From positions 1 to 5,098 of the forward strand of contig PLSJ01000433.1 of assembly GCA_003165115.1 (NCBI GenBank): a stretch of 5,098 nt of DNA, read 5' to 3'. This document shows positions 1 to 5,098 of the stretch, one piece after another (position 1 is the stretch's first letter; each line of letters begins with the position of its first letter). The notes under the pieces are model-generated. The model was not told where the DNA came from. It ran no database searches and saw nothing but the letters and a program-made list of their open reading frames with translations. The translations under genes were made by a program, and so were the position numbers. Source of the stretch: Syntrophaceae bacterium (GTDB lineage: Bacteria > Desulfobacterota > Syntrophorhabdia > Syntrophorhabdales > WCHB1-27).

Positions 1-129
1 CCGCGCCACTCCTCGACTCTACTTCGATGCCTTCCACCATGGTCGGAGGCGGAAATTCGACATAAGGTCGAAGATGCATATAAGGAGGAAACCAGACGAG
101 GTTGGCTGCTGAATGCATCGAAACTATAA
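1..129 (+). CDS. C-terminal end of a primase-like protein (PriCT-type), partial
   Basis: This is the last 42 codons of a gene that begins before the window; the stop is TAA at 127-129. The translation contains PPWSEAEIRHKVEDA followed a few residues later by RRGWLL. A proline pair, then W-S/T-x-x-E-h-x-x-K-V-x-x-A and a final basic-G-W/Y-LL is, from memory, the usual end of the C-terminal domain of bifunctional primase/polymerases and VapE-like plasmid or phage primases, which make primers for replication. The stop directly abuts the ATG of the helicase frame (TAAATG) and both are in the same reading frame, so translational coupling in a replication operon is likely. The AAGGAGG at 82-88 lies inside this coding stretch and serves no start codon at a proper distance. 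Family assignment rests on a short tail and is moderate only. Confidence 0.5.
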   Translation, partial: PRHSSTLLRCLPPWSEAEIRHKVEDAYKEETRRGWLLNASKL

Positions 130-765
130 ATGCATATGCTACATTATTTGGATCGTCTCGATGCGTGGTGTGGCTCGCTCACATCCGGGGGGCTCAGTCT
201 CGACTCGGCCCCGTGGATTGAGGCGGAGGTTCCGGGGCTCATTCGCCAGACGATCCTCCGCCTGGGCTACCAGTCCAGCCTCGTGATCTGTCGATCCGGA
301 GAGGCCTGCGAGCGGGTGCTGGCCGAGTTCACCAAACCCACCGACGGGCAAGTCCTGGACGCGGCCGTCTTCCCGTCCAGAGCCCCGTACGGGATGTCAG
401 GGCAGGACGGGAACTGCCACCTGTTTGACGACGTTCAGAGATCCCAGTCGCTTGGGCTCCCGCCGATCAAGTCCGTTTGCGACGTGTGCCCGTTCGAAAC
501 CGGATGCGAGTACTTCGGGCAACTGGACCTCGCCCGCTCCGCGGCACACGGAATCATGACGGCGGCCCGTGCGGAATTCACGGATCTGGAGAAGGAAGCC
601 AAAAGCAAGGACGCTGTCTTCATCATCAACGGCCGGGCTCTGGACGTTTTCGTTCCGACCGTTCAGGTTTTTTTAAGTCTTGATCAGGCACACCTCGATC
701 TCGATACACTCGGAAAGGTGTCCTGGCAGTGTCTCCGCCGTGCGCTGAGCGATCGCGACATTTGA
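130..765 (+). pseudogene. Fe-S helicase-like protein, N-terminal piece (split by TGA)
   Basis: The 211 codons end at TGA 763-765. The same frame continues without another stop into the 796-1971 piece, so this is probably the front half of one protein. Visible parts: Cys96, Cys117, Cys120 and Cys126 (C-x20-C-x2-C-x5-C), followed by EYFGQLDLARSAAHGIMTAAR. This matches the four-cysteine iron-sulfur domain of XPD/DinG-like superfamily-2 helicases, which unwind DNA using ATP. The positions where the family has Walker A (GxGKT) and Walker B (DExx) read as VPGLIRQT (34-41) and VFIINGRALDV (163-173). The P-loop Gly-Lys and the acidic pair are absent, so ATP hydrolysis is doubtful. The start is the ATG directly after the upstream TAA; an ATG at 136 is an alternative, and neither has a clear ribosome binding site. 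Helicase identity comes mainly from the cysteine block and from the downstream half. Confidence 0.55.
763..765 (+). other. In-frame TGA splitting the helicase gene
   Basis: This TGA is the only stop between codon 1 at 130 and the end at 1971 in that frame. The 10 codons between it and GTG 796 are open and unusually AT-rich (TTA, TAT, ATA, TTA) for this GC-rich gene. A nonsense mutation or a small AT-rich insertion scar explains it most simply. Nothing resembling a selenocysteine hairpin follows. Confidence 0.75.
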
Positions 766-795
766 TTAGAATATATATTAACATTATTCAACGAT

Positions 796-1971
796 GTGGT
801 GCACAGGTTTAGTCGCAAGGTCGAGGACGCTCAGGGAGGCTGCATCTCGCTCCCCGTCATCGGCAAGGAGACGCGGGGATGGGCCGCTCCACTCAAGGAC
901 GCCCTGGACGAACGGGGAGGGACTCCTTCCAAAGACGTTACGCGGATCATCACGGCTACGGTTCTGGGGAAGCTCGGTCCTCGGCCCCTCGTCGTCCATC
1001 TCGGAAGTGACGTTCTATTCGAAGCCGCGTGGAGGCCGCGGACTTTCGGGCAACATGTCCTGGTACTTGACCCCACCCTGGACGTTCAGAAGCTCAACAA
1101 AGCCGTCAATCGTTCCGTCCACCTGGTCAACTCCGTGCCGCGCGAACCCCGGGCCCGTCAAGTCCCCAGACGGATCACGGAGAAGGCACGCCCCGGCGCG
1201 ATCGGCGAGATCATCCGAGGCCTTCTCATCACCTTTGGCGATACCCCTCTGGGGGTGGTTGTGTCAAGGGAGAGGCACACTGCAATTCGCAAGGACTTAT
1301 CAGATCTTGAGCGAGAGCGGACTCGCTTCGTCGACTGGGACGAACCCATGGAGCGCCTGTGTGGGTGTGATCTGACAGCGGTTCTGGGAGAGCCGCCTGT
1401 GTCACGCCCGGCCGTAGTCGAGCGGCTCCACGTCATCGGCGACGGGCAGTTCGCCACTCAGGACCCGGACTGGGGTGAGTTGCCGTGGCAGGCCGTGACA
1501 CTCTCCGGCGAGAAGGTCGACGTTGAGAGGCGTGGCTACCGGAACAAGGCCTGGCAGAGGGTACATTCCCAGCTCAAGCGAGGGCGTCTCCTTCAGGTCC
1601 TGGCGAATGTCCCTGGCGAGGCCATCGTGTTTTCGGCGGAGGACCTCGGATTGCCAATGGTCGCGGCGCCCCCGGAGATCGATCGGGTTGACGTGGCGAT
1701 CCTCGAAGCTCTACGGGAGCTATCCGTCACTTTTGCTACTAAATCTAATGAGGGAGGCTCCCCTTCCTCTTTCTCTTTAGTAGCAAAAGTGACGGATAGC
1801 CCTAAATCTATTAGCACCAAAGCCTTAAGCAAGATAACGAGTATCAGCGAGTCGACCATGCTCCGCCGTCTGAAGACGCTCGAAACGGAAGGCCTGGTGA
1901 AACGTACAGGTACTCGCGGCGGTTGGTCTCTCGTACCGGACTGGCCGGATCGAGACGTCGGAGCCGACTGA
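796..1971 (+). CDS. Helicase-like C-terminal half with winged-helix domain
   Basis: Read from GTG 796, this gives 391 residues ending at TGA 1969-1971. Residues about 188-215 (LCGCDLTAVLGEPPVSRP, then GDG) and 247-290 (GYRNKAW, then QLKRGRLLQVL and IVFSAEDLGLP) resemble the second RecA-like domain of plasmid-type DEAD helicases, including motif V/VI-like arginines at 262 and 264. Residues about 297-380 form a winged helix: VDVAILEALREL, then KALSKITSISESTMLRRLKTLETEGLVKRTG, suggesting DNA recognition. The winged helix is interrupted by a palindromic segment (residues about 308-335). No Shine-Dalgarno precedes GTG 796. The codons between the upstream TGA and 796 read LEYILTLFND, a helix-like continuation, so this is better viewed as the rear of the 130-1971 gene than as an independent gene. 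Reinitiation after the TGA could still produce it. Confidence 0.55.
   Translation: MVHRFSRKVEDAQGGCISLPVIGKETRGWAAPLKDALDERGGTPSKDVTRIITATVLGKLGPRPLVVHLGSDVLFEAAWRPRTFGQHVLVLDPTLDVQKLNKAVNRSVHLVNSVPREPRARQVPRRITEKARPGAIGEIIRGLLITFGDTPLGVVVSRERHTAIRKDLSDLERERTRFVDWDEPMERLCGCDLTAVLGEPPVSRPAVVERLHVIGDGQFATQDPDWGELPWQAVTLSGEKVDVERRGYRNKAWQRVHSQLKRGRLLQVLANVPGEAIVFSAEDLGLPMVAAPPEIDRVDVAILEALRELSVTFATKSNEGGSPSSFSLVAKVTDSPKSISTKALSKITSISESTMLRRLKTLETEGLVKRTGTRGGWSLVPDWPDRDVGAD
1719..1800. repeat. Perfect 25-bp inverted repeat embedded in coding sequence
   Basis: The left arm 1719-1743 begins GCTATCCGTCACTTTTGCTA. The right arm 1776-1800 is its exact reverse complement over all 25 bases, with a 32-base spacer at 1744-1775. 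The element is open on both strands and, being palindromic, encodes nearly the same start and end of peptide either way (SVTFATK and LVAKVTDS). It lies between the first helix of the winged helix (ILEALREL) and the next (TKALSKI), so it adds about 27 residues without breaking the frame. It is AT-rich in a GC-rich gene. A nine-base direct repeat, CTAAATCTA, lies at 1739-1747 and 1802-1810. Possible roles are a mobile palindromic element, a protein-binding or origin site, or an RNA hairpin. Confidence 0.9.
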
Positions 1972-2066
1972 TGCCCACACCTTTTTTTTGGCCGTCCTCG
2001 CGGCGAGCGCAGCGAGCCGCCTGATGGACCGTTCACCGTAATTCGTCGGATGGCGTCTGGCGAGTT

Positions 2067-2150
2067 CTAGGTGAGCGGGTCGACTCCTTGGTCCACCTTG
2101 CGATCGAAAGGGCTCAGCGGCTTCAGCAGAAATTCCTGGGCTGGTGTCAT
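2067..2150 (-). CDS. Doubtful 27-residue open frame, possible C-terminal remnant
   Basis: From ATG 2150 to TAG 2067 on the minus strand the translation is 27 residues, starting MTPAQEFLLKPLSPFDRKVD and ending DPLT. The frame stays open upstream to a TGA at 2208-2210, so 46 codons are open in all, about three quarters of them ending in G or C. The composition looks protein-like and could be the end of a degraded gene. I do not recognise a family, and the plus strand of the same bases is also open. Confidence 0.15.
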   Translation of the reverse strand: MTPAQEFLLKPLSPFDRKVDQGVDPLT

Positions 2151-2540
2151 GGGGGGCACCCGGCCCCTGTCGACATCGGGATTGCCAGGGCGGGTCCGGA
2201 AGAAATCTCACCTGGCCGCCTTGGGGCCGTCAACAGTCGGTTGGACTCCGGGAACCACCAGCCGCCCGGGCCGCGTCCTGGGGCCGTGCAGAATTTCCGG
2301 GACGCTCCCCTGGCTCGTCGTGGCCGGCGTCACGGCCGGCGACTCCTGGCCGAAACCACCGGCCTATTCGACGAAGTCAGGTCTTTCATCCATGCAATCG
2401 CAACTTGCCCCTGGGCGGTGCGGAGACCGTGGGTGATGACGGAGCCCCACCGTCACTTTTGCCCCGCGGTCCGTCAGAGTGGTTCCGCCCACACTGTTCC
2501 CATCTTAGCCCGCTCGCCCCCCCTGTGTCGAACGACGTGA
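2088..2540 (+). CDS. Doubtful open frame, possible gene remnant
   Basis: A TTG start at 2088 would give 150 residues. The front (VHLAIERAQRLQQKFLGW) and the middle (RRLLAETTGLFDEVRSF) look helix-forming and have GC-rich third positions, but the rest is rich in Pro, Arg and Gly, as is typical of chance frames in GC-rich DNA. No ribosome binding site, domain or family is recognised. The tail crosses the 13-base repeat at 2450-2462. It competes with a minus-strand frame at 2067-2150, and at most one of the two is real. Confidence 0.15.
   Translation: MVHLAIERAQRLQQKFLGWCHGGHPAPVDIGIARAGPEEISPGRLGAVNSRLDSGNHQPPGPRPGAVQNFRDAPLARRGRRHGRRLLAETTGLFDEVRSFIHAIATCPWAVRRPWVMTEPHRHFCPAVRQSGSAHTVPILARSPPLCRTT
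2450..2462. repeat. Third copy of the inverted-repeat core (CCGTCACTTTTGC)
   Basis: These 13 bases are identical to 1724-1736 of the left arm, and so also match the right arm at 1783-1795 in reverse complement. The copy sits in the non-coding region about 650 bases further on and has no nearby inverted partner that I can find. A 13-base match is unlikely by chance in 5 kb, which suggests either a solitary half of the palindromic element or a repeated binding site shared by the gene and the intergenic region. Confidence 0.7.
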
Positions 2541-3495
2541 AGATCCACGGGCCGCGGCGCCAGGAGATAAGGGACGAAAGTCAGCCAAACGGGGTAGTCG
2601 GAGGGAGAGAAAGAGAGGAGGCAAGCACAGGAAACCTCAAAAGATTCCCCACAACATCAGGGAGCCATGTCCATGTTTCTGTGCCGAGAAGTAGGATAGA
2701 CATGTCCTGGCAATAACAAACCAAAAAACTCCTATATAATACGAGAACAAGAAATAATTGCAGTTACAACCCTTTGTCAATATCAAGCTTAGTATACCTG
2801 GCAAGACGGACTTTAAGGTTCTCTATGGTCCCGAGGTAGGACGCATTTCTATGTAATAAGTGGAAAACTAACGGCAATATATATGTTTTTCCGGAAACAA
2901 AAAGCCGCAAGGACCAAAAATCAATCAATATACCACGAGAAATCGTTTGTATCACTTCCTCCAATTTCTTTGCATCTGTTGAACCAATCATATTCTCCCT
3001 TAGTTTCTCACTGTGCGCTGCGACTTTCGTCTCATCCAAAGTAATATTGCGACCCCCCTCCGTACAAAGCTGCATTACATTAAAGCCGGTAGTCTTAGTG
3101 GTGAACGTTAAGACCCTCGCCGCAGCATATAAAATAAATAAAGGTACAAACAATCGGGAGAGCTGACTAAAAAAATCGTCCAATTCTAATACCTTTTCAA
3201 TTTCCTCTCTCGAATTATTCGATAAACATTCATAAGCTATCTCGCTTATCGCTTTTTTGGATATTAGTAGATTCTCAGACGCATAAACCGAGAGAACATA
3301 CAATCGATTTAGATTTAACACAATTGGGTTGTCGCCAGCAAGAAGGCCAAGGTCCCCGTCTATGATGTAAATTCGCGGTCGTCCTCCGGGAACCTGGTCA
3401 TTCTTGCATTCTTCGATCACCTTCTCACGACCCCCACACTGGAAGACACGCGTGACTTGGGCACGACCACCAAGCATTCTTTCAATAAGCACCTC

Positions 3496-3498
3496 TTA
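3496..3498 (-). other. In-frame TAA inside ariB
   Basis: Codon 34 of ariB reads TAA between VSRNM and EVLIERML. The frame on both sides is intact DUF4435-like sequence, so a single substitution, probably from a Tyr codon, created the stop. It removes all of the protein after the first TOPRIM strand. Confidence 0.85.
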
Positions 3499-3593
3499 CA
3501 TATTTCTGCTAACAGTATCTTCTACAAATACATCAATATCATTGTAGTACCTAAATAAATAGGCTAACGACTTCTGTGCTCTCTCTGGCCATT

Positions 3594-3597
3594 TCAT
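3594..3597 (-). promoter_or_regulatory. ATGA stop-start overlap coupling ariA and ariB
   Basis: The four bases ATGA hold the ariB start (3597-3595) and the ariA stop TGA (3596-3594). This fixes the true ariB start 105 bases upstream of the GTG at 3492 and implies translation of ariB by ribosomes finishing ariA, keeping sensor and effector in balance. Confidence 0.85.
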
Positions 3598-4847
3598 CTC
3601 TCTGAAACCTCGCTTAAATCAACACAGTGACTCTCGTCATCGAGAATAATGGCGGGCGAGTGAGTCGCCAGAATAACCTGTAGTTTCGCATTTACGTTTC
3701 GGACCGCCGAAACAAATAGCTCCTGCCAACGTAAATGCAGCGACAACTCGGGCTCATCCACAATGAAGACATTGGCGGATTGTGCGGCAGGATTAAACGC
3801 TAAATGAGTAATTATGACGACTAGTTGGCTATCCTTAAGAAAATTATTTATTATCTCAAGATAAGTCGTCAGAGGATTGCTCGCTTTTTGCCCGTCCGAA
3901 ATGTACCTATCAACCTCACGAAGTAGCGCGGTCAGTCGATCGAATTGCGGCTTATTGGTAAGCCACTCCAAGTAGGCCGAGGCTTTACGTTTGTCGGGCC
4001 CTGACAAGACCTCCTGCAAGTGCGAATCAAATGGCAAGAACCCTGATATTTCTCTTAGTTTGTCTACAAATGGATTCAGGTGTTTATTAAGTTCGTTGTC
4101 GGAGAGCCCGATTTCCTTCAGTGTATTCCTGATCCTGAGGATGCTCTCTGCGTCTAGAGATGGAGGAGAGGATTCAGTAAAAATGGCAGGCTCATATTTA
4201 AGCGCACTCAGGATGAATTGTTTCTTCAGTTGGTCGGTAAGATCACGCTGTCTGGCTTGAACGAGGCTGAAACTCCGTTCGGCTAACTGTGCGGTCTCAA
4301 GAGGGCTTCTGCTCATCGAGGAAGAAAATGCGTTGTGCAGCCTCCGACGAGAAGGGTGAACGATCAGATAATCATCGGACATCCAAAGGGCACTTCCGCG
4401 TCTCTCCAATCCAAGAGACATAGGTGTAGGAAGCCCCTTCAACCTCTTCAGAACAGGATGGGAGGCATGCCTTGCCTCTTGCTCTCGGTAGTATTCGCGT
4501 TCACGTTCTGCCGCGTGTTGTGGAGGTATACCCTCATCAGAGCGTAAAATAGAGAAACGTAAAGCATCCGAATCTTCGGAGCTTTTGATTGTCACTATAT
4601 CTTCTTCCTGGATCGCGCTGATCTTCAGGAGACGGGCATTATCCAGCTCAATATCCACCTCCATCTCGTTATATCGAGTTGAGGCAAGTTGGGAGAGCGA
4701 AGGGGAGATCAGGGCGGATATCCCATTGACCACGGTCGTTTTCCCTGATCCATTGATACCAGTTAGAAAAGTAATGTCAGGGAAAAAACGAATGTTGAAA
4801 TTCAGGTAGCCATGAATCCGTTTAGCTCTGAAACGATGAACCTTCAT
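3594..4847 (-). CDS. ariA: PARIS sensor ATPase AriA (AAA family), probably internally deleted
   Basis: The protein is 417 residues long. Walker A is TGINGSGKTT (29-38, Lys36), Walker B is VFIVDEPELSLH (360-371, Asp364 and Glu365), and the switch histidine is in LATHSP (His396). This ABC-type/OLD-like architecture (AAA_15/AAA_21), with a DUF4435 gene in 4-bp overlap downstream, is the signature of PARIS. There AriA oligomerises, binds ATP, holds AriB and detects phage anti-restriction proteins. Odd point: in this family a variable strand segment and an LSSGEKQ-type signature motif precede the helix leading to Walker B. Here NNFLKDS (334-340) runs straight into QLVVIITHLAF (341-351), so a segment of perhaps 25-40 residues seems missing around base 3828. 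The signature serine completes the ATP site across subunits, so activity is doubtful. ATG 4847 is preceded only by a weak AGGGA. Codons are more AT-rich than in the replication genes. Confidence 0.85.
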   Translation of the reverse strand: MKVHRFRAKRIHGYLNFNIRFFPDITFLTGINGSGKTTVVNGISALISPSLSQLASTRYNEMEVDIELDNARLLKISAIQEEDIVTIKSSEDSDALRFSILRSDEGIPPQHAAEREREYYREQEARHASHPVLKRLKGLPTPMSLGLERRGSALWMSDDYLIVHPSRRRLHNAFSSSMSRSPLETAQLAERSFSLVQARQRDLTDQLKKQFILSALKYEPAIFTESSPPSLDAESILRIRNTLKEIGLSDNELNKHLNPFVDKLREISGFLPFDSHLQEVLSGPDKRKASAYLEWLTNKPQFDRLTALLREVDRYISDGQKASNPLTTYLEIINNFLKDSQLVVIITHLAFNPAAQSANVFIVDEPELSLHLRWQELFVSAVRNVNAKLQVILATHSPAIILDDESHCVDLSEVSER

Positions 4848-5098
4848 GTGTAGTCCCTATTCTGGGTTGACCGTTGCATGGTAGCACGCGATTGCCGAAT
4901 GCGGAAAGATCCAGGTGTCTCGGTCCGATCGCACCGACACGTGCGGCTTGCGATGAGTCCGCGACAGCCTTGTTGCGCCTGTCTGCCGGGATGCACACCA
5001 TTCCCAGCGAGACTGTGGGTTGGACTGTTCCAGGAAACCAACATCTGACACACTACCATACGGCATCTGGTTTCTCAAGAACTTCGGTCAGAATCGCC
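4848..5098 (-). other. Region upstream of ariA; possible KilA-N-like fragment and an unidentified gene end
   Basis: On the minus strand an open frame from ATG 5078 to TAG 4857 (73 residues) stops nine bases before the ariA start. Its end, TWIFPHSAIACYHATVNPE (55-73), resembles the end of KilA-N DNA-binding domains (TW-h-HP-x-h-A-h-x-h-A-x-W-h-x-PE), but the front half shows no match and the resemblance is short. In another frame, bases 5097-5053 read AILTEVLEKPDAVW then TAG, possibly the C-terminus of a gene entering from the right. I recognise neither firmly, and no strong promoter for ariA is evident. The region could be decayed sequence like the rest of the window. Confidence 0.2.

Larger units (their letters stand above)
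1972..2763. other. Non-coding region between converging modules
   Basis: There is no gene I can support here. Directly after the helicase stop is an eight-T run (1982-1989), followed rather than preceded by weak GC hairpins (GCGGC 2000-2004 with GCCGC 2016-2020; CTCGC 1997-2001 with GCGAG 2012-2016), so it is not a standard terminator for the plus strand. A GGCCG/CGGCC hairpin lies at 2322-2337, where GGCCGGCG is also repeated directly. Base composition shifts from GC-rich to AT-rich between about 2560 and 2720, marking the boundary of the PARIS module. Open frames exist on both strands of 2067-2540 but resemble nothing I recognise; they may be gene remnants. The minus-strand genes end at 2764 with a T-rich stretch in their downstream sequence (about 2722-2730) but no clear hairpin. 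Confidence 0.5.
2764..3597 (-). pseudogene. ariB: PARIS effector AriB (DUF4435/TOPRIM), broken by TAA at codon 34
   Basis: The natural start is ATG 3597-3595, overlapping the ariA stop as ATGA. From there 277 codons are open except for TAA at 3498-3496 (codon 34). Residues 1-33 contain IDVFVEDTV with Glu26, the first TOPRIM strand and catalytic glutamate; from memory, Glu26 is also the key residue of E. coli AriB. After the stop come GGREKVIEECK, the acidic IYIIDGDLGLL (Asp80, Asp82) and VYASENLL, the usual DUF4435 order. In the known system AriB is held by AriA and, when a phage anti-restriction protein such as Ocr is sensed, is released to cleave host tRNA and stop translation. Internal GTG 3492 could start 242 residues, but these would lack Glu26. 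A Tyr codon (TAT or TAC) one base away from TAA is the likely ancestor. The nuclease is probably inactive. Confidence 0.8.

Noticed and set aside
82..88. AAGGAGG as ribosome binding site of the helicase
   Set aside because: It is more than 40 bases from ATG 130 and falls inside the Lys-Glu-Glu codons of the primase end.
669..675. T TTT TTA slippery heptamer in register with the helicase frame
   Set aside because: A minus-one slip would meet TGA at 681-683 within two codons and would not reach the downstream piece, which is in the same frame as the upstream one.
763..800. TGA as selenocysteine or recoded stop
   Set aside because: The following bases are AT-rich with no hairpin of the bacterial SECIS type, and other genes here use TGA as a normal stop.
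794..1375. 193-codon frame overlapping the helicase rear half
   Set aside because: It is rich in Arg, Ser and Pro, without any family pattern; it is the offset shadow of the GC-rich gene.
1982..2020. Eight-T run plus GC hairpin as a terminator after the helicase
   Set aside because: The T run comes before the hairpin on the plus strand, and on the minus strand the hairpin is followed by A, so neither orientation fits an intrinsic terminator.
1593..2211. Minus-strand frames opposite the helicase end
   Set aside because: Their only protein-like portion is the palindrome read backwards; the rest is low-complexity shadow sequence.
1054..2710. ACATGTCCTGG occurring at about 1054 and 2700
   Set aside because: An 11-base repeat containing a 6-base palindrome is expected by chance in a window of this size, and no context links the two copies.
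2735..2740. Perfect TATAAT box on the plus strand
   Set aside because: No -35-like hexamer lies at a suitable spacing, and it would transcribe antisense into ariB in AT-rich DNA where such hexamers arise by chance.

Overview
Organism and replicon. No rRNA, tRNA or species marker is present, so taxonomy is inference. The left part (about 1-2540) is GC-rich. It holds the end of a primase-like protein followed by a broken iron-sulfur superfamily-2-type helicase with a C-terminal winged helix. From memory, primase and helicase pairs of this type occur on plasmids and integrated elements of Planctomycetota, so a plasmid or former plasmid from such a bacterium is my best guess (low confidence).

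Layout. (1) 1-129, plus strand: C-terminus of a PriCT-like primase domain, ending in TAA directly abutting the next ATG. (2) 130-1971, plus strand: one helicase-like reading frame of about 613 codons, split by a single in-frame TGA at 763-765 into a 211-residue and a 391-residue piece. The four cysteines of an Fe-S cluster are kept, but the places where Walker A and Walker B should be look eroded. A perfect 25-bp inverted repeat is embedded in frame in the C-terminal winged helix. (3) 1972-2763: about 790 bases without a convincing gene; it contains a third copy of the inverted-repeat core. (4) 2764-4847, minus strand, clearly more AT-rich: a two-gene operon recognisable as the anti-phage system PARIS, with ariA (AAA ATPase) followed by ariB (DUF4435/TOPRIM nuclease), joined by an ATGA overlap. 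(5) 4848-5098: a possible small fragment upstream of ariA and the edge of something unidentified.

How the parts fit. Primase and helicase form a replication module and PARIS forms a defence module; the two converge on the non-coding region. Both modules look damaged. The helicase has a nonsense codon and lost motifs. ariB has an in-frame TAA at codon 34, just after its catalytic-type Glu26. AriA appears to have lost a short internal segment that should carry the ABC signature (LSSGE-type) motif. The main result is therefore a decaying mobile or accessory region with a disarmed PARIS system, plus a protein-coding palindromic element reminiscent of in-frame palindromic insertions known from Rickettsia.
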